A stretch of 64,000 nt of DNA from Riptortus pedestris (GCA_019009955.1 CM032228.1:1252001-1316000); one strand, 5' to 3'; numbered from the stretch's first letter, positions 48,831-60,521 are shown. A program made the numbers and translations. The notes: a model not told the origin generated them from the letters alone.

Positions 48831-49226
48831 ATGCAACAGACAATTTTTTATATTTGGACTTTGCTTTCCCAGAGAAAGTCTAAAAGACAAAGGTCGTTTA
48901 CAGAGAATCGTCTGGTACGCATAACCAATCTGGCTTTTATATTTGCTTCCACAATACTTCAAACTGAAACTATTTATCACAAGTACTTAAAAGTGCTACA
49001 ACTTGGAAATGTGAACTCTTCCAATTTGACAAGACTACTAATTTCCTTGATCCTACTACTGGTTCTCATGTGTCTGGCATTTGCTATAGTTGTTTTAGCC
49101 CTAGATCATCATCAACAATATCTTTTTAATGAATCTGAGATTGCATTACATGGACCTATCATAAATGACCATATATTTTATATTTTGAGTAATGCCAGCA
49201 CAAAGCTCATTAAGATTATTAATTAA
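48831..49226 (+). other. ORF with one hydrophobic segment, unrecognised
   Basis: 131 codons with a hydrophobic stretch LLISLILLLVLMCLAFAIVV that could span a membrane. The last third runs into a diverged LTR-1 fragment, so the ORF as such is not a gene. An older element or captured piece is possible. Confidence 0.25.
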
Positions 49227-49450
49227 TGAGTTTATTATTATTTAATTTATTATAAGTACTTAAATGTCCAGTTTTTACCTGTAAATAAGAGATTTATCCA
49301 ATTTGGAGTTGTCATCATGTGCTCTGGTGTTTTCGTAGATAAAGACGATTGATTTTTATAATAACATTCACAGTCCTCGTCAATACACTAATTAATATTC
49401 CGGATGAATTTCGATAATAATATCACATTAAATTTACCTTAAAGACGTAA
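49138..49450 (+). repeat. Diverged LTR-1 LTR fragment
   Basis: GATTGCATTACATGGACC, 'gaccatatattttatatttt' and 'tccaatttggagtt' match the first ~300 bp of the LTR-1 LTR with many differences. It is an older copy than those at 12461 and 56580. Confidence 0.75.
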
Positions 49451-49871
49451 TGTACCTGACCACAAACTATTTCAGACCGATATTTTGATAAATATTTAGT
49501 AGTTTTATTTAATACTCGAACAATTTGAATGTATTCATCTTGTGAATTTCTTTATTCATTCATTAATTTCTATATCTGATAGAATCGGAGAGAGTGATGA
49601 AGAGTTTTACTCCTGAAAATGATACGGTTTTCTAGAAATATTCACATTTGTAGTTAGGGTTTTAAACGATAGTAGCATCAAGGTATTTATCATCGTGTGC
49701 AACCCCAACGGAGGGAGGCACCCATCGAGTTCTATACTTCCAAACAGGAAGACACCATTTATATTGGTAAGTCAGAAATCATAAATTAAATTCTGGGATA
49801 AATTAAAAAATAATGGATACTTTATCGAACGAAAAACAACACGAATAAGTTAAAAGCAGGAGAAAACTCAC

Positions 49872-50011
49872 TTTGAGCTGAATTGAGAGTCAAATCTGTT
49901 TCAGTGCAACACCTTCGGACCTTGCCGAGTCTATTGTCAGGGAAACTGTGAGGAGATTTCCCCCGTCTCTTAGTCCCTCCTCCATATTCAAAGGCACTCC
50001 AGCTTCCTTCC
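49872..50011 (-). CDS. NIN: Ninein window exon 6 (basic linker)
   Basis: 140 bp bounded by acceptor ATGTTTCAG and donor GTGAGTTTTC, with split codons at both ends. It encodes EGSWSAFEYGGGTKRRGKSP and then a Ser/Thr-rich stretch ending TLNSAQ. Low heptad content and basic character suggest a flexible linker between coiled coils. Confidence 0.84.
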
Positions 50012-50446
50012 CTGAAACATATCTTCATATAAAAATTATTATAATTGCACTTTCAATAAACATAGTTGATGGATTACTACTTGATACAGCTATGTGAACA
50101 TAATACAAGTTCCAGCCAAAGGTAGCAGCCATTCAGTATTATCAACAGTGAAGAAGTAAATAAATCGGAAAGAAAAAGAAAATGGTTCTATATGAGGATG
50201 GTGATTGAGCATCGTGGCTTGGTTACGATATATGAAAGAGGGAAGAATGATTTGCTGAGCTAAAGAGGCCCTAGTTAAAGTAGTGTAGTGGTTTAAGCTT
50301 TCCCTATGTCATGTGCCACTTTAATCCGATGGCGTTCCTCGTCAACTCCAGTATTCTTCCTTCAAGTCAATATACTGTCAAGGCTATTCCATCGACTTCT
50401 CTTTGCCAACTAGACAGTCGAGAATGTATTACAACTACAATTTTCC

Positions 50447-52876
50447 AAAAAGCCCAGACGTCAGCCTATAGTCCCAATTGATTTATACCTCTGCCTGTCC
50501 CTTTTTACTCTCAAAGCCCAGACGCCAGCCTTTAGTCCCAATTGATTTATACCTCTGCCTGTCCCTTTTTACTCTCAAAGCCCAGACGTCAGCCTATAGT
50601 CCCAATTGATTTATACCTCTGCCTGTCCCTTTTTACTCTCAAAGCCCAGACGTCAGCCTATAGTCCCAATTGATTTATACCTCTGCCTGTCCCTTTTTAC
50701 TCTCAAAGCCCAGACATCAGCCTATAGTCCCAATTGATTTATACCTCTGCCTGTCCCTTTTTACTCTCAAAGCCCAGACATCAGCCTATAGTCCCAATTG
50801 ATTTATACCTCTGCCTGTCCCTTTTTACTCTCAAAGCCCAGACATCAGCCTATAGTCCCAATTGATTTATACCTCTGCCTGTCCCTTTTTACTCTCAAAG
50901 CCCAGACATCAGCCTATAGTCCCAATTGATTTATACCTCTGCCTGTCCCTTTTTACTCTCAAAGCCCAGACGTCAGCCTATAGTCCCAATTGATTTATAC
51001 CTCTGCCTGTCCCTTTTTACTCTCAAAGCCCAGACGTCAGCCTATAGTCCCAATTGATTTATACCTCTGCCTGTCCCTTTTTACTCTCAAAGCCCAGACG
51101 TCAGCCTATAGTCCCAATTGATTTATACCTCTGCCTGTCCCTTTTTACTCTCAAAGCCCAGACATCAGCCTATAGTCCCAATTGATTTATACCTCTGCCT
51201 GTCCCTTTTTACTCTCAAAGCCCAGACATCAGCCTATAGTCCCAATTGATTTATACCTCTGCCTGTCCCTTTTTACTCTCAAAGCCCAGACGTCAGCCTA
51301 TAGTCCCAATTGATTTATACCTCTGCTTGTCCCTTTTTACTCTCAAAGCCCAGACGTCAGCCTATAGTCCCAATTGATTTATACCTCTGCTTGTCCCTTT
51401 TTACTCTCAAAGCCCAGACGTCAGCCTATAGTCCCAATTGATTTATATCTCTGCTTGTCCCTTTTTACTCTCAAAGCCCAGACATCAGCCTATAGTCCCA
51501 ATTGATTTATACCTCTGCTTGTCCCTTTTTACTCTCAAAGCCCAGACGTCAGCCTATAGTCCCAATTGATTTATACCTCTACCTGTCCCTTTATACTCTC
51601 AAAGCCCAGACGTCAGCCTATAGTGCCAATTGATTTATACCTCTACCTCCTTTTACTCTCAAAGCCCAGACGTCAGCCTCTAGTCCCAATTGATGTCTAC
51701 ATCTCCCTGTCCCTTTTTACTCACAAAGCCCAGACGTCAGCCTATAGTCCCAATTGATTTATACCTCTGCCTGTCCCTTTTTACTCTCAAAGCCCAGACG
51801 TCAGCCTATAGTCCCAATTGATTTATACCTCTGCTGTCCCTTTTTACTCTCAAAGCCCAGACCTCAGCCTATAGTCCCAATTGATTTATACCTCTGCCTG
51901 TCCCTTTTTACTCTCAAAGCCCAGACGTCAGCCTATAGTCCCAATTGATTTATACCTCTGCCTGTCCCTTTTTACTCTCAAAGCCCAGACGTCAGCCTAT
52001 AGTCCCAATTGATTTATACCTCTGCCTGTCCCTTTTTACTCTCAAAGCCCAGACTTCAGCCATTAGTCCCAATTGATTTATACCTCTACCTGTCCCTTTT
52101 TACTCTCAAAGCCCAGACGTCAGCCTATAGTCCCAATTGATTTATACCTCTGCCTGTCCCTTTTTACTCTCAAAGCCCAGACGTCAGCCTATAGTCCCAA
52201 TTGATTTATACCTCTACCTGTCCCTTTTTACTCTCAAAGCCCAGACTTCAGCCTATAGTCCCAATTGATTTATACCTCTGCCTGTCCCTTTTCTCTCAAA
52301 GCCCAGATGTCAGCCTATAGTCCCAATTGATGTAAACCGCTACCTGTCCCTTTTTACTCTCAAAGCCCAGACGTCAGCCTATAGTCCCAATTGATGTAAA
52401 CCTCTGCCTGTCCCTTTTTACTCTCAAAGCCCAGACGTCAGCCTATAGTCCCAATTGATGTATACCTCTACCTGTCCCTTTTTACTCTCAAAGCCCAGAC
52501 GTCAGCCTATAGTCCCAATTGATGTATACCTCTACCTGTCCCTTTTTACTCTCAAAGCCCAGACGTCAGCCTATAGTCCCAATTGATTTATACCTCTGCC
52601 TGTCCCTTTTTACTCTCAAAGCCCAGACGTCAGCCTATAGTCCCAATTGATGTATACCTCTACCTGTCCCTTTTTACTCTCAAAGCCCAGACTTCAGCCT
52701 ATAGTCCCAATTGATGTAAACCTCTGCCTGTCCCTTTTTACTCTCAAAGCCCTGACGTCAGCCTATAGTCCCAATTGATGTATACCTCTGCCTGTCCCTT
52801 TTTACTCTCAAAGCCCAGACGTCAGCCTATAGTCCCAATTGATGTAAACCTCTACCTGTCCCTTTTTACTCTCAAA
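50447..52876. repeat. 64-bp satellite array, about 38 units
   Basis: The unit reads AAGCCCAGACGTCAGCCTAT, AGTCCCAATTGATTTATACC and TCTGCCTGTCCCTTTTTACTCTCA. Units are very alike. The main variants are GACGTC against GACATC, TGCC against TGCT or TACC, and TTTATA against TGTATA or TGTAAA late in the array. Because 64 is not a multiple of 3, the frame changes every unit and the array is non-coding. Confidence 0.95.
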
Positions 52877-53490
52877 TGTAGTAGTAGGCTTTTCTCAGGT
52901 AACAGACGTCTCATGTTCTTTTCATGCCATTTATTGTTCCACAATAGTGTGTAAAAATAATTTTCACATACTATAGTGGAAAGCACAATAGAATAAATTC
53001 TATTTAAGATAATTAATTTGGAAAAAATATTCTATTTAAGTAATTATATGGAAAAAATAGAAGGAACTCTTTTAAAAGCTGTGTTCAATCATCAATCTAG
53101 AAGTTAGAAGAAAATGGATGGCATTTCTAAAAACAAGACATTCCTCTTTGCCCTGAAACTTGTATCGAAACATTTTTGTGTACAAATAAAACATATAAAG
53201 CAAAAAGTATTAAAATATTTAAAAAACTATAAACACATTTATAAAAGGATTATAGACAAAGGATAAAATAAAACAAAATTTCAAAAATAAAAGTAAAGAT
53301 GTTAAAACTTGTCAGTGGCAAAACCCATTTCAAAAGAATTTATGGAAAATAAAAACATGAAACAGAATAGAAAAATCATGAGCACAAAGGCCAAGTACAG
53401 CCGAAAGCCAGTCTGGACTCTGGCCGAATTCATTTCTAATGATGGGAGCCCCCTAACGGTTAAATTAATTCATATTATTCCTTATCTAAT
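52877..53490. other. Intron 5 sequence between satellite and LINE
   Basis: AT-rich, with a weak 62-codon ORF (53309-53497) lacking recognisable motifs. Confidence 0.4.
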
Positions 53491-53499
53491 TAAATAATA

Positions 53500-56240
53500 A
53501 TATTCGATTCCTGTTTTCCACGCAGAGTATCCCTCTAATGTGGGAATTTATTTTCATGTTGTGTGCTCCATCCATTGGATACTACACACATTTCAGCATT
53601 ACATTATAATATTTCTTATATAATAATTGTAAACATTATAGTACAATAAATTAATTAAATAAAAACAAAAATTAAGTAAAAAAAAATAAAATAAAACATA
53701 TGTAACATTACATTACATATGTGTACAACAATAGGTGTATATCTACAAAATGGTGTCCAAATCTTGAATAAATGCATTAAATCCCTTGTTGAATTTGAGT
53801 AGAAGTTTCGGTTTGTCCGTCGGCCAAGTTCCGTTTTGTAAGGTAATGTACTTGATGAGTTTTGTTCTTGGTCCGTCAAGTAATGTACAGTCATATAAGA
53901 GGTGGTCATATGTCTGTTCAGTCTCATTGTCACATTTACATGTATTTGTGTTTGTTAGTTTAAATTTGTACAAGTAACTCTTCGTAGGTCCATGTCCTGA
54001 TATAAATTGTATTTGTTTAGAATTGCTAAGTGTTATTTTTGGTCTCTGGTATACAGTTGGTATGTACTTATGTAATTGTCGTCCTTTAGTAGTGTTTGTC
54101 CATCTTTCGTCCCATTTTTTATAAGATTCGTCTATCAAAATAGTTTTAATGATCTGTTTAGTCAGTTTAGAGTATGTAATAGGTATTGTTTCGTCTCTTG
54201 AAGCTGTATTTGCAAGTTGGTCTGCTGTGTCATTTCCTAAATTTCCGGAGTGTCCCTTTATCCATGTTATTGCCACTATTACATTCTTCTGTCTACATAG
54301 TGTAATTAGTCTTCTGATCTGTTCAGTCTGTTCGTTATGGTTTTCGTTATTGTAAATGCGGTCTATGTTAATTTTGCTGTCAGTATAGATTATACTAGTC
54401 TCTCTGTCACTTGAAATGTCGTGCAGTGTTTTGAGTGCCTCAGTAATTGCAAAGTTTTCTGCTTGATTGTTTGTACATAGTGGTGATAGTCTGTATTGTC
54501 CTCTCTGAATAATATTGCCATCTTTTAAAATGTACGCACACCCAACGCCATCCTTGTTTTTACTTCCGTCAGTGTGTATATGATATGTCCACGTTATGTC
54601 TAAGTTGTCTAATGGTCTAATGTAGTCCTTTGGGTGCAACCAGTAAGTATGTCTCACGTCTTTTTCTATTTCGTTTGGTGTAATATTTTGTAATGTAAAG
54701 TCTTGTGGGATTTCATTCAATTTCAATAACATATGTTGCCTTATCATTTGCTCAGCTTTGATGTAAATTGGCAAAGTGTCTGCTAATACATATGAAGCCT
54801 CATAAGATAAAGTACGATATCCTTTAGCAATTTTTATCACAATTAGCCTTTGCACTCTTTCTAATTTTTTGACATTTCTTTTCACGACCAAGGCATGGCC
54901 CCATATTTCAATTCCATACGTCAATATGGGAACGATTGCCCCTTTGTATATTGTGGTCAGAGCGTCGGATTTAAGACCCCAAGACACTCTAGCAGCCATC
55001 GAGAGTCCGTTTATTATTGAAAGCAGTCTTGTTTGTAAGTTAGTAATGTGATAGTTCCATTTCAATTTCCTGTCAATGTGAAGTCCAAGATATTTTAAGA
55101 TAAGTTTTTCTTGTAATATCACACCATTTAATTTAATGTCTAAGGTAGGTGTGTGTCTTTGTCTTGTAAACAGTGTGTATGATGTTTTTTCTAAATTAAA
55201 TTTGAGTTTGTGTTTTTTAGCCCATTCATTGATTAGTACCAAAACAGCGTTAGTAAGTTGGGTGATTTGAATTAAGTCTATTCCAATAACCATAAGTAAA
55301 ATGTCGTCTGCAAATGCAATAATTTCAGTTCCTTCTGGTAGTATTATTTTAAGTAGACTGTCTAAAATGATTTTCCACAGTAGAGGTGAGCAAGCTGAGC
55401 CCTGTGGCGTTCCTCTATTTTGAGAAGTGTGTACAGTGGTGTTTTGAAGGGTCATGTATACAACTCGATTATTGAGATAGTCTCTAAGTAATTTGTAAAT
55501 ATTTAGTGGGCATTTTTGTTTATGTAATGATTCGAATATCGAAGGCCACCAGGCGTGATCGAAGGCCCCTTTAAAATCCATCGAAACGATCACAATATGT
55601 TTCTTTCCTGTTAGATTCGTTCGTAGTAAATTAGTAATTCTGTATAGTGCGTCAACAGTACTTGTTTGGGGTGTGAATCCATATTGATTTGGGTGTAAAG
55701 GAGCATGTCTGTTTAGGTGAACAGAAAGCCTGGAATTAATAATTTTTTCTAGTATTTTACCTCCAACTGGAATAATACTAATCGGTCGATAAGTAGAAAT
55801 TCCTAAATCTTTTGGATTTTTGGGTACTGGAATTACTTTTGATATTTTCCATATATCAGGAAATATTCCGTTATCATAACATTTTTTATATAATGTTGTT
55901 ATAAATTTTGGAAAAATTTCAAATAGTTTTTGGAATATATCAACTGTTATTAAGTCATGACCAGCTGCTTTGTATGGATTTAGTTGTTCAATAATACTAC
56001 TTATTTCAATGTCTGTTAAAGGTAGGTCATTTTCTGTATTAGGGAGTAGATTACTGTTCCGTCTCATTGTAGTGTGTACGTCAGAATCTGTGTATGGGTC
56101 GTCTTCAATGAAGAAAGTAGTCATTAATTGTTGTATAGTTTCTCTTGTGTCAGTAGTAAATGTTCCGTCGTTTTTCTGAATCGTCTGTAGTTGTATGTTG
56201 GTTTTCAATTTATCTGTGGTATATCTATTCGATTGTCTAA
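53500..56240 (-). mobile_element. 5'-truncated LINE of the R1/Jockey/I group, RT plus RNase H
   Basis: A same-strand insertion in ninein intron 5. The ORF of roughly 800 codons (ending at 53743) has no stop or frameshift, so it is recent. The apurinic endonuclease is missing; the copy begins just before RT. The 3' UTR is AT-rich, without a clear poly-A, and its end is uncertain (near 53.5 kb). Confidence 0.8.
53743..56232 (-). CDS. LINE ORF2 remainder: reverse transcriptase and RNase H
   Basis: RT motifs in order: STYRPISIIPVGGKILEKII, NQYGFTPQTSTVDALYRI, IVIVSMDFKGAFDHAWWPSI, GTPQGSACSPLLWKIILDSL and the catalytic FADDILL. The thumb follows (LKYLGLHIDRKLKWNYHI). An RNase H domain has IHTDGSKNKDGVG (Asp), QAENFAITEAL (Glu), IIYTDSK (Asp) and TWIKGHSGNLGNDTADQLAN (His, Asp), so all catalytic residues are present. 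The C-terminal cysteine cluster is CKCDNETEQTYDHLLYDC. The Ala-Trp-Trp and CPQGS-like context points to the R1 clade with RNase H. The frame has no start of its own: upstream it opens into ninein exon 5. Confidence 0.85.
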   Translation of the reverse strand, partial: SNRYTTDKLKTNIQLQTIQKNDGTFTTDTRETIQQLMTTFFIEDDPYTDSDVHTTMRRNSNLLPNTENDLPLTDIEISSIIEQLNPYKAAGHDLITVDIFQKLFEIFPKFITTLYKKCYDNGIFPDIWKISKVIPVPKNPKDLGISTYRPISIIPVGGKILEKIINSRLSVHLNRHAPLHPNQYGFTPQTSTVDALYRITNLLRTNLTGKKHIVIVSMDFKGAFDHAWWPSIFESLHKQKCPLNIYKLLRDYLNNRVVYMTLQNTTVHTSQNRGTPQGSACSPLLWKIILDSLLKIILPEGTEIIAFADDILLMVIGIDLIQITQLTNAVLVLINEWAKKHKLKFNLEKTSYTLFTRQRHTPTLDIKLNGVILQEKLILKYLGLHIDRKLKWNYHITNLQTRLLSIINGLSMAARVSWGLKSDALTTIYKGAIVPILTYGIEIWGHALVVKRNVKKLERVQRLIVIKIAKGYRTLSYEASYVLADTLPIYIKAEQMIRQHMLLKLNEIPQDFTLQNITPNEIEKDVRHTYWLHPKDYIRPLDNLDITWTYHIHTDGSKNKDGVGCAYILKDGNIIQRGQYRLSPLCTNNQAENFAITEALKTLHDISSDRETSIIYTDSKINIDRIYNNENHNEQTEQIRRLITLCRQKNVIVAITWIKGHSGNLGNDTADQLANTASRDETIPITYSKLTKQIIKTILIDESYKKWDERWTNTTKGRQLHKYIPTVYQRPKITLSNSKQIQFISGHGPTKSYLYKFKLTNTNTCKCDNETEQTYDHLLYDCTLLDGPRTKLIKYITLQNGTWPTDKPKLLLKFNKGFNAFIQDLDTIL

Positions 56241-56293
56241 CAAACACAACAAATAAACCTGAACAAAAAGACCTGATAAGAAAAAAAAAATAC

Positions 56294-56442
56294 CTTCTCC
56301 TTGAGTTCCTTGAAATCATAAGTTCGATTTGTGATGTCAACTCATCATTTCTATCTCTTAAGTCAGTATTTTCTGCCTGCAAGGAATTCACTTTTTCCTG
56401 CAATTGCTCCACTTTCTCATTCGTAAACTCAAGTTCTAATAC
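56294..56442 (-). CDS. NIN: Ninein window exon 5 (coiled coil), abutting a LINE insertion
   Basis: 149 bp, 49 codons plus AG, which exon 6 completes to Arg. Acceptor is TATTTTAG and the donor is GTATTTTT. It encodes VLELEFTNEKVEQLQEKVNS and then LRDRNDELTSQIELMISRNS. No stop codon occurs after the donor, so the frame runs through about 50 bp of intron into the reverse-transcriptase ORF of a same-strand LINE. The donor lies just upstream of that insertion. Confidence 0.85.
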
Positions 56443-56579
56443 CTAAAATAATAAAATATTAGAAAATAATAAGCCACTGTTTCAAAATACCATTAATCTG
56501 AGAAAGAAGGATTCAATTGACAGAGGGAGACTGAATACAGTGAAAGCTCTCCTCTACAGCTATAGCATCGGTACATACA

Positions 56580-57325
56580 TGTAATGAAATTGACATTGCA
56601 TTACATAAGCCCATTTAAATGGCCATATATTTTATATTGTGAGTATTCCCAACACAGAGCACATTAAGATTATGATGTATGAATGTTTAAATGTATTGTT
56701 TTTACCTTTAAATAAGAATTATATCCAATTTGGAGTGAAGTCACCATGTGCTCTAGCATTTTCATAGATAACGCAGATGGATTTTGATAATAACATTCAC
56801 AGCTCTTAACGTCGGTACACTAAGTAATAATACGGATGAATTTTGATAATTAATTCACATTAAATGCACCTTTTGAGCGTATTTTGATCAGCAGTTCAAA
56901 GTTCACTCCCGGATTAGCCCTATATAAGGACCCCGACACGACGGATTAAGAGCAGTCATATTCGGCATCCTCTGGAGGGGAGACCCTGGTTCACAAGCGA
57001 GAGTTAATTCTTCAGCTTGTTCCGGCCTGCCTAGCCTATTCTATCTCTCACGGCTAAGTCAGCACTTCTATTAAACAGCTAAGTCTTTCTATTGTAATAT
57101 AGACTAAGTATTATTAAGTGTCCCCCATAATATTTTCAAAGGTGCCATTTCATTTTGATACTTATAATTGGAGAATATTTTTATTATAAATAAATTTATA
57201 TATATTTGAATTTTGACTTGAGTCGATTGTTGGTGGCCCTCCCTAAATTCTTGTTAGTGGTTTGGTTGTGGGATTTTTTATATATTTCAGCTTCCACTGC
57301 TTATCACCGCAGCCAGATCGCAACA
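56580..57325 (+). mobile_element. Solo LTR of LTR-1
   Basis: 746 bp from TGTAATGAAATTGACATTGC to CAGATCGCAACA, flanked by TACA on both sides (56576-56579 and 57326-57329). The TATA-like CTATATAAGG is at 56920. A lone LTR with intact target duplication implies recombination between the LTRs of a former full element. Confidence 0.85.
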
Positions 57326-57420
57326 TACATATAGGTACTAATAATTAATAAATAGACAAATGAACAATTGAAAAAAACACAAATACATCTTTATTTAAAA
57401 GCTAAATCAGTCTTATATAT

Positions 57421-57812
57421 TACTAGCTAAGGAACCCAGCTTTGCCCGAGAAATCAATTGAGGTTAATTGAACTACAGAAGGGGTCGACAATGTTGTAGG
57501 ATGTGAAAGACTAAATCGAAATCGACTAAACTCTGTATTTTTGACTATAATAATATGATAATCTATGATTATGTTATATATAAAAAAAGATACATGCACA
57601 GGAAACGAGTAACATAAAAATATTGTTTATTTTATAGATTTAAGTACATAACAAATACTTTTCTTATTAACATATCCCTAGCACGCTGGACTCGGAGGTA
57701 AATCCTAAGCATTGGGACGGGAAAATGTAAAAATATTGTACAAAGTAAAGTCCAAAAAAAAATACCATCATCATTCAGCGTCAAATGATTTCCTAAGTAC
57801 CTTAGCTAGTAA
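57421..57812. repeat. Family A fold-back copy
   Basis: ACTAGCTAAGGAACCCAGCT opens it, and the reverse complement of ACTAGCTAAGGTACTTAGGA closes it, so both ends carry the same family A terminus in opposite directions. The right half is the reverse complement of text at 8820-9060 (for example the region of 'cacgctggactcggaggtaa'). Confidence 0.65.
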
Positions 57813-57859
57813 TCAATAAAAAATTAAATTACACACAAATGATAGATTTCTAAGCTTAC

Positions 57860-57976
57860 TCTTTGATGAAGGGCTTCCATACACTCCAGCTTCTCGTGGT
57901 ATTCACGCCTTGCCATCTCCTTCTCATTTAATTTCATATTAAGACTTTGGTTTTCTTTTTCTAAATGTTCATAATC
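57860..57976 (-). CDS. NIN: Ninein window exon 4 (coiled coil)
   Basis: 117 bp, 39 codons, phase 0 at both ends, acceptor TTTCAG and donor GTAAGC. It encodes DYEHLEKENQSLNMKLNEKE and continues to CMEALHQR, a coiled coil with the Glu-Asn-x-x-Leu pattern of the ninein NENELLEN-type region. The intron before it is short (578 bp) and holds one SINE. Confidence 0.84.
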
Positions 57977-58013
57977 CTGAAAAATATAATAAGAAGATAA
58001 AATTAAATTATTT

Positions 58014-58226
58014 ATTAACATCCACTTTTTGCAACTAAGACTAATTGGGACGAGTTATCTACAGGTTACCACCCTTTTCTAGCCAGGGTGGCACTCAGGA
58101 ATTTATTTAATGAATTCTGTAACCGAATAAATTCCTTTGTCCAGGTGGGAATCGAACTTGCCACTCTAGGTTTACCGTGTGAGATTAAAGGCCATGCTTT
58201 AACTCACATGGTTAACTTGAGCCCAA
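58014..58226 (-). repeat. tRNA-derived SINE
   Basis: On the minus strand: GGGCTCAAGTTAACCATGTG (A box), AAGTTCGATTCCCACC (B box), then the body with AAAAGGGTGGTAACCTGTAG and GCAAAAAGTGGATGTTAATA. Nearly colinear with the copy at 651. Confidence 0.75.
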
Positions 58227-58554
58227 AAAAAAAAAGAATAAGAAGACAGGTATATAATACTTGGAGGAGTTTGGCTAATTAAATATAAGCCCTCTAGAAA
58301 GGACATCTTGCACTCTAATCAGCTTACTTGGCCATTGACAAGCTTTCGACATACAACTCCATTTTACTGAAAATTTGAACAATAGAGAACTGAAATCATT
58401 GCATTCCTTAATATGAGTGAGATGAAAGACACTAAACACCAAGACTGGCTACTTGAAAACTCCATCAAATGTTTCGATGATTTTGCAATTAATAGTTTTT
58501 CCTTTGATTTAACTATCGTTTTGAGAAAGCTTTGAAGGAAAACGTGGTTTTTAC

Positions 58555-58717
58555 CTTTTGCAATGTAGCCAAATCTTGTAAAACCTTGCTAAGCTGATCG
58601 ACGTGGCTAGCTAAAGCCTCCTCCAATTTGAGGTTAGACGTCACCAGCTGCTCTTTTTCCACTCCCATTTGCTTCTTGACAGCCTTCAGCTCTTCCAAAT
58701 GCTTTTGCTCAAGGAGC
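58555..58717 (-). CDS. NIN: Ninein window exon 3 (coiled coil)
   Basis: 163 bp: one completing base plus 54 codons (LLEQKHLEELKAVKKQMG through DLATLQK), ending on a codon boundary before donor GTAAAAACC. Acceptor is TCTCTTGTTAG. It is a continuous heptad coiled coil that extends the alignment with human ninein seen in exon 2. Confidence 0.86.
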
Positions 58718-58794
58718 CTAACAAGAGAGAAAAATTCATTGAAATAACAGGAAAAAATAATTCGTAAACAAAATTTAAAAAAAAAAAAAAACTT

Positions 58795-59245
58795 TTATTA
58801 ACAAACGTCCACTTTTTGCTGTAAGGATAATTGGTAGGGGTTATCTATAGGTTAACATTCTTTTCTAATCAGGGTGAGACTACGAATTTAATTATTCAGT
58901 TTGTCCTTAAATAAAATCCTACTGCCAAACAGGGGAATTTAATTCGTGACCTTGGTTTAAAAAGTATTTTAAGATTATCCGCCTAACTCACATGACCTAC
59001 ATGAGTCCCTTAGAAGTTTTAAACTATTTACAAAATTACACGAATGTTAAGGCATTGGTCGTTATGCACGTGGTGAACCTACAATCTTAGGTTCGATTCT
59101 CCAGTGTGCAATAGGAATTTATTTAATGCCAAACTTATCAAATAAGATCCTCAGTCCCGACCTCTGGATACTGACTAAGGGGCGGGTAAAAATCAGTCCT
59201 GATTAGCCACAGTAGCATAAAAGACAGTAGGATGTCAATAATTTC
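58795..59245. repeat. Two SINE copies, head to head
   Basis: A diverged minus-strand copy ends in GGGACTCATGTAGGTCATGT (read on the minus strand) near 59010. A plus-strand copy starts near 59043 with B box GGTTCGATTCTCC and body GGCGGGTAAAAATCAGTC. Confidence 0.6.
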
Positions 59246-59710
59246 TTTTAATAAATGCTTATAAGTTGGATGAACTTAATAAAAATAAGGGTTAACTACT
59301 CCAAACTCAAAGCTAAGTGGTCCCAACAAAAAATAGATCACTATTACTACTTCTTCCATGATCAAACCATGCCTAAGATTTCTTAGTTACTATTATAAAC
59401 CAGATAACTTTAGAATATGTGGCTTTATAAATTATAATGAACAACTGCATGTAATTCCATGAAACATTTTTGCGTGTTCTATTTCTGTCGGTTTTTGTCA
59501 ACTTCCAACAGTTTAACCAGCTGTCATATTCGTGCCGACAAAATTATACGATACCATCAATATTTCAGTTATAAGCTTAAATATGAAGTTTGGATTAACT
59601 GTAGTACCAAAAACTGTGTTGAGACTCAAAGAAATATTTTGAAAACGGTGTCATGAGTTTAAGCTGAATGGGTGATTTCTCTTTATATCAGCCATTATAA
59701 AGTCAGCCAA

Positions 59711-60521
59711 CCAGGACTGTGTAAACTAAGCATATTTCCGATGAACTCGAAAGACATGCTGCACTTCTCATCATAGCATCTAGTCTCCATTTCTTCTCTA
59801 GGAAGGCAGTACTTAAGGAAAATGTAATACGATTAGAAGTGGCCATTTAGTGATGGCTTAGTACATAGAAATGCAAACAACTAGAATAATATTCGAATTA
59901 AGAAAAAAATAATTGTAAAAAATTAATTGTTCTGACAGATTGCTTCTATAACAACCCAGCCTCTCTGATCCCCAACCAGGTCATTTCCTCGTTCAATTTC
60001 AGCCATTTACGATCGAAGTAAATCGAGTTATTTTGAGTCAAGAACGTAAATGTTAATTCACAACGCCATGCATAACCTCTCTACATGTATCTCTGGTCTG
60101 AAAGGAAGGTCTGAAGAAAACAGTGTTTAATATTTAAGTTTGGAACAAAACTTTTAACGTACTGTGACTAAAACTGGGGGAACTCTACAAATAACTCGTT
60201 TAATATTCGAGATACGAATACTGTGTATAAAACAATAATTATAGAGAATTAAATTTGTAACATAATTGATTACATTTGTTTGACCTGAATCGTAATAACA
60301 GAGAGAGCTATCAAATGTTTGACCTCCCCATCGTCCAGTTTAACTTGGTCTTTTGTTTTACATAAAGCTTTTAAATATCGAATAATTGCTCATTTTGTCG
60401 TGATATCTAGGAGGCACCCTTGTAACTATTCAGAGTCCTCTCAATACGAGTTTAACTGAGCCCAGAACGACGGCACGCTAGCGCACCTTCCCTTATAAAA
60501 GCTTAACGGAAATCTGCTTAA
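59711..60521 (+). repeat. Family B TIR repeat
   Basis: It runs from CCAGGACTGTGTAAACTAAG to CTTAACGGAAATCTGCTTAA. It is diverged inside but keeps both termini. It stops 51 bp from the exon 2 donor. Confidence 0.6.

Noticed and set aside
50447..52876. CRISPR-like array
   Set aside because: Units are contiguous with no unique spacers. This is a eukaryotic satellite.
53743..56412. 889-codon ORF as one native gene
   Set aside because: The first ~45 codons are ninein exon 5 with a good donor and the rest is a LINE pol. The join is intron sequence.
58014..58226. Functional tRNA gene
   Set aside because: A and B boxes are present but the stem pairing is degenerate, and the same head and body recur as a SINE.
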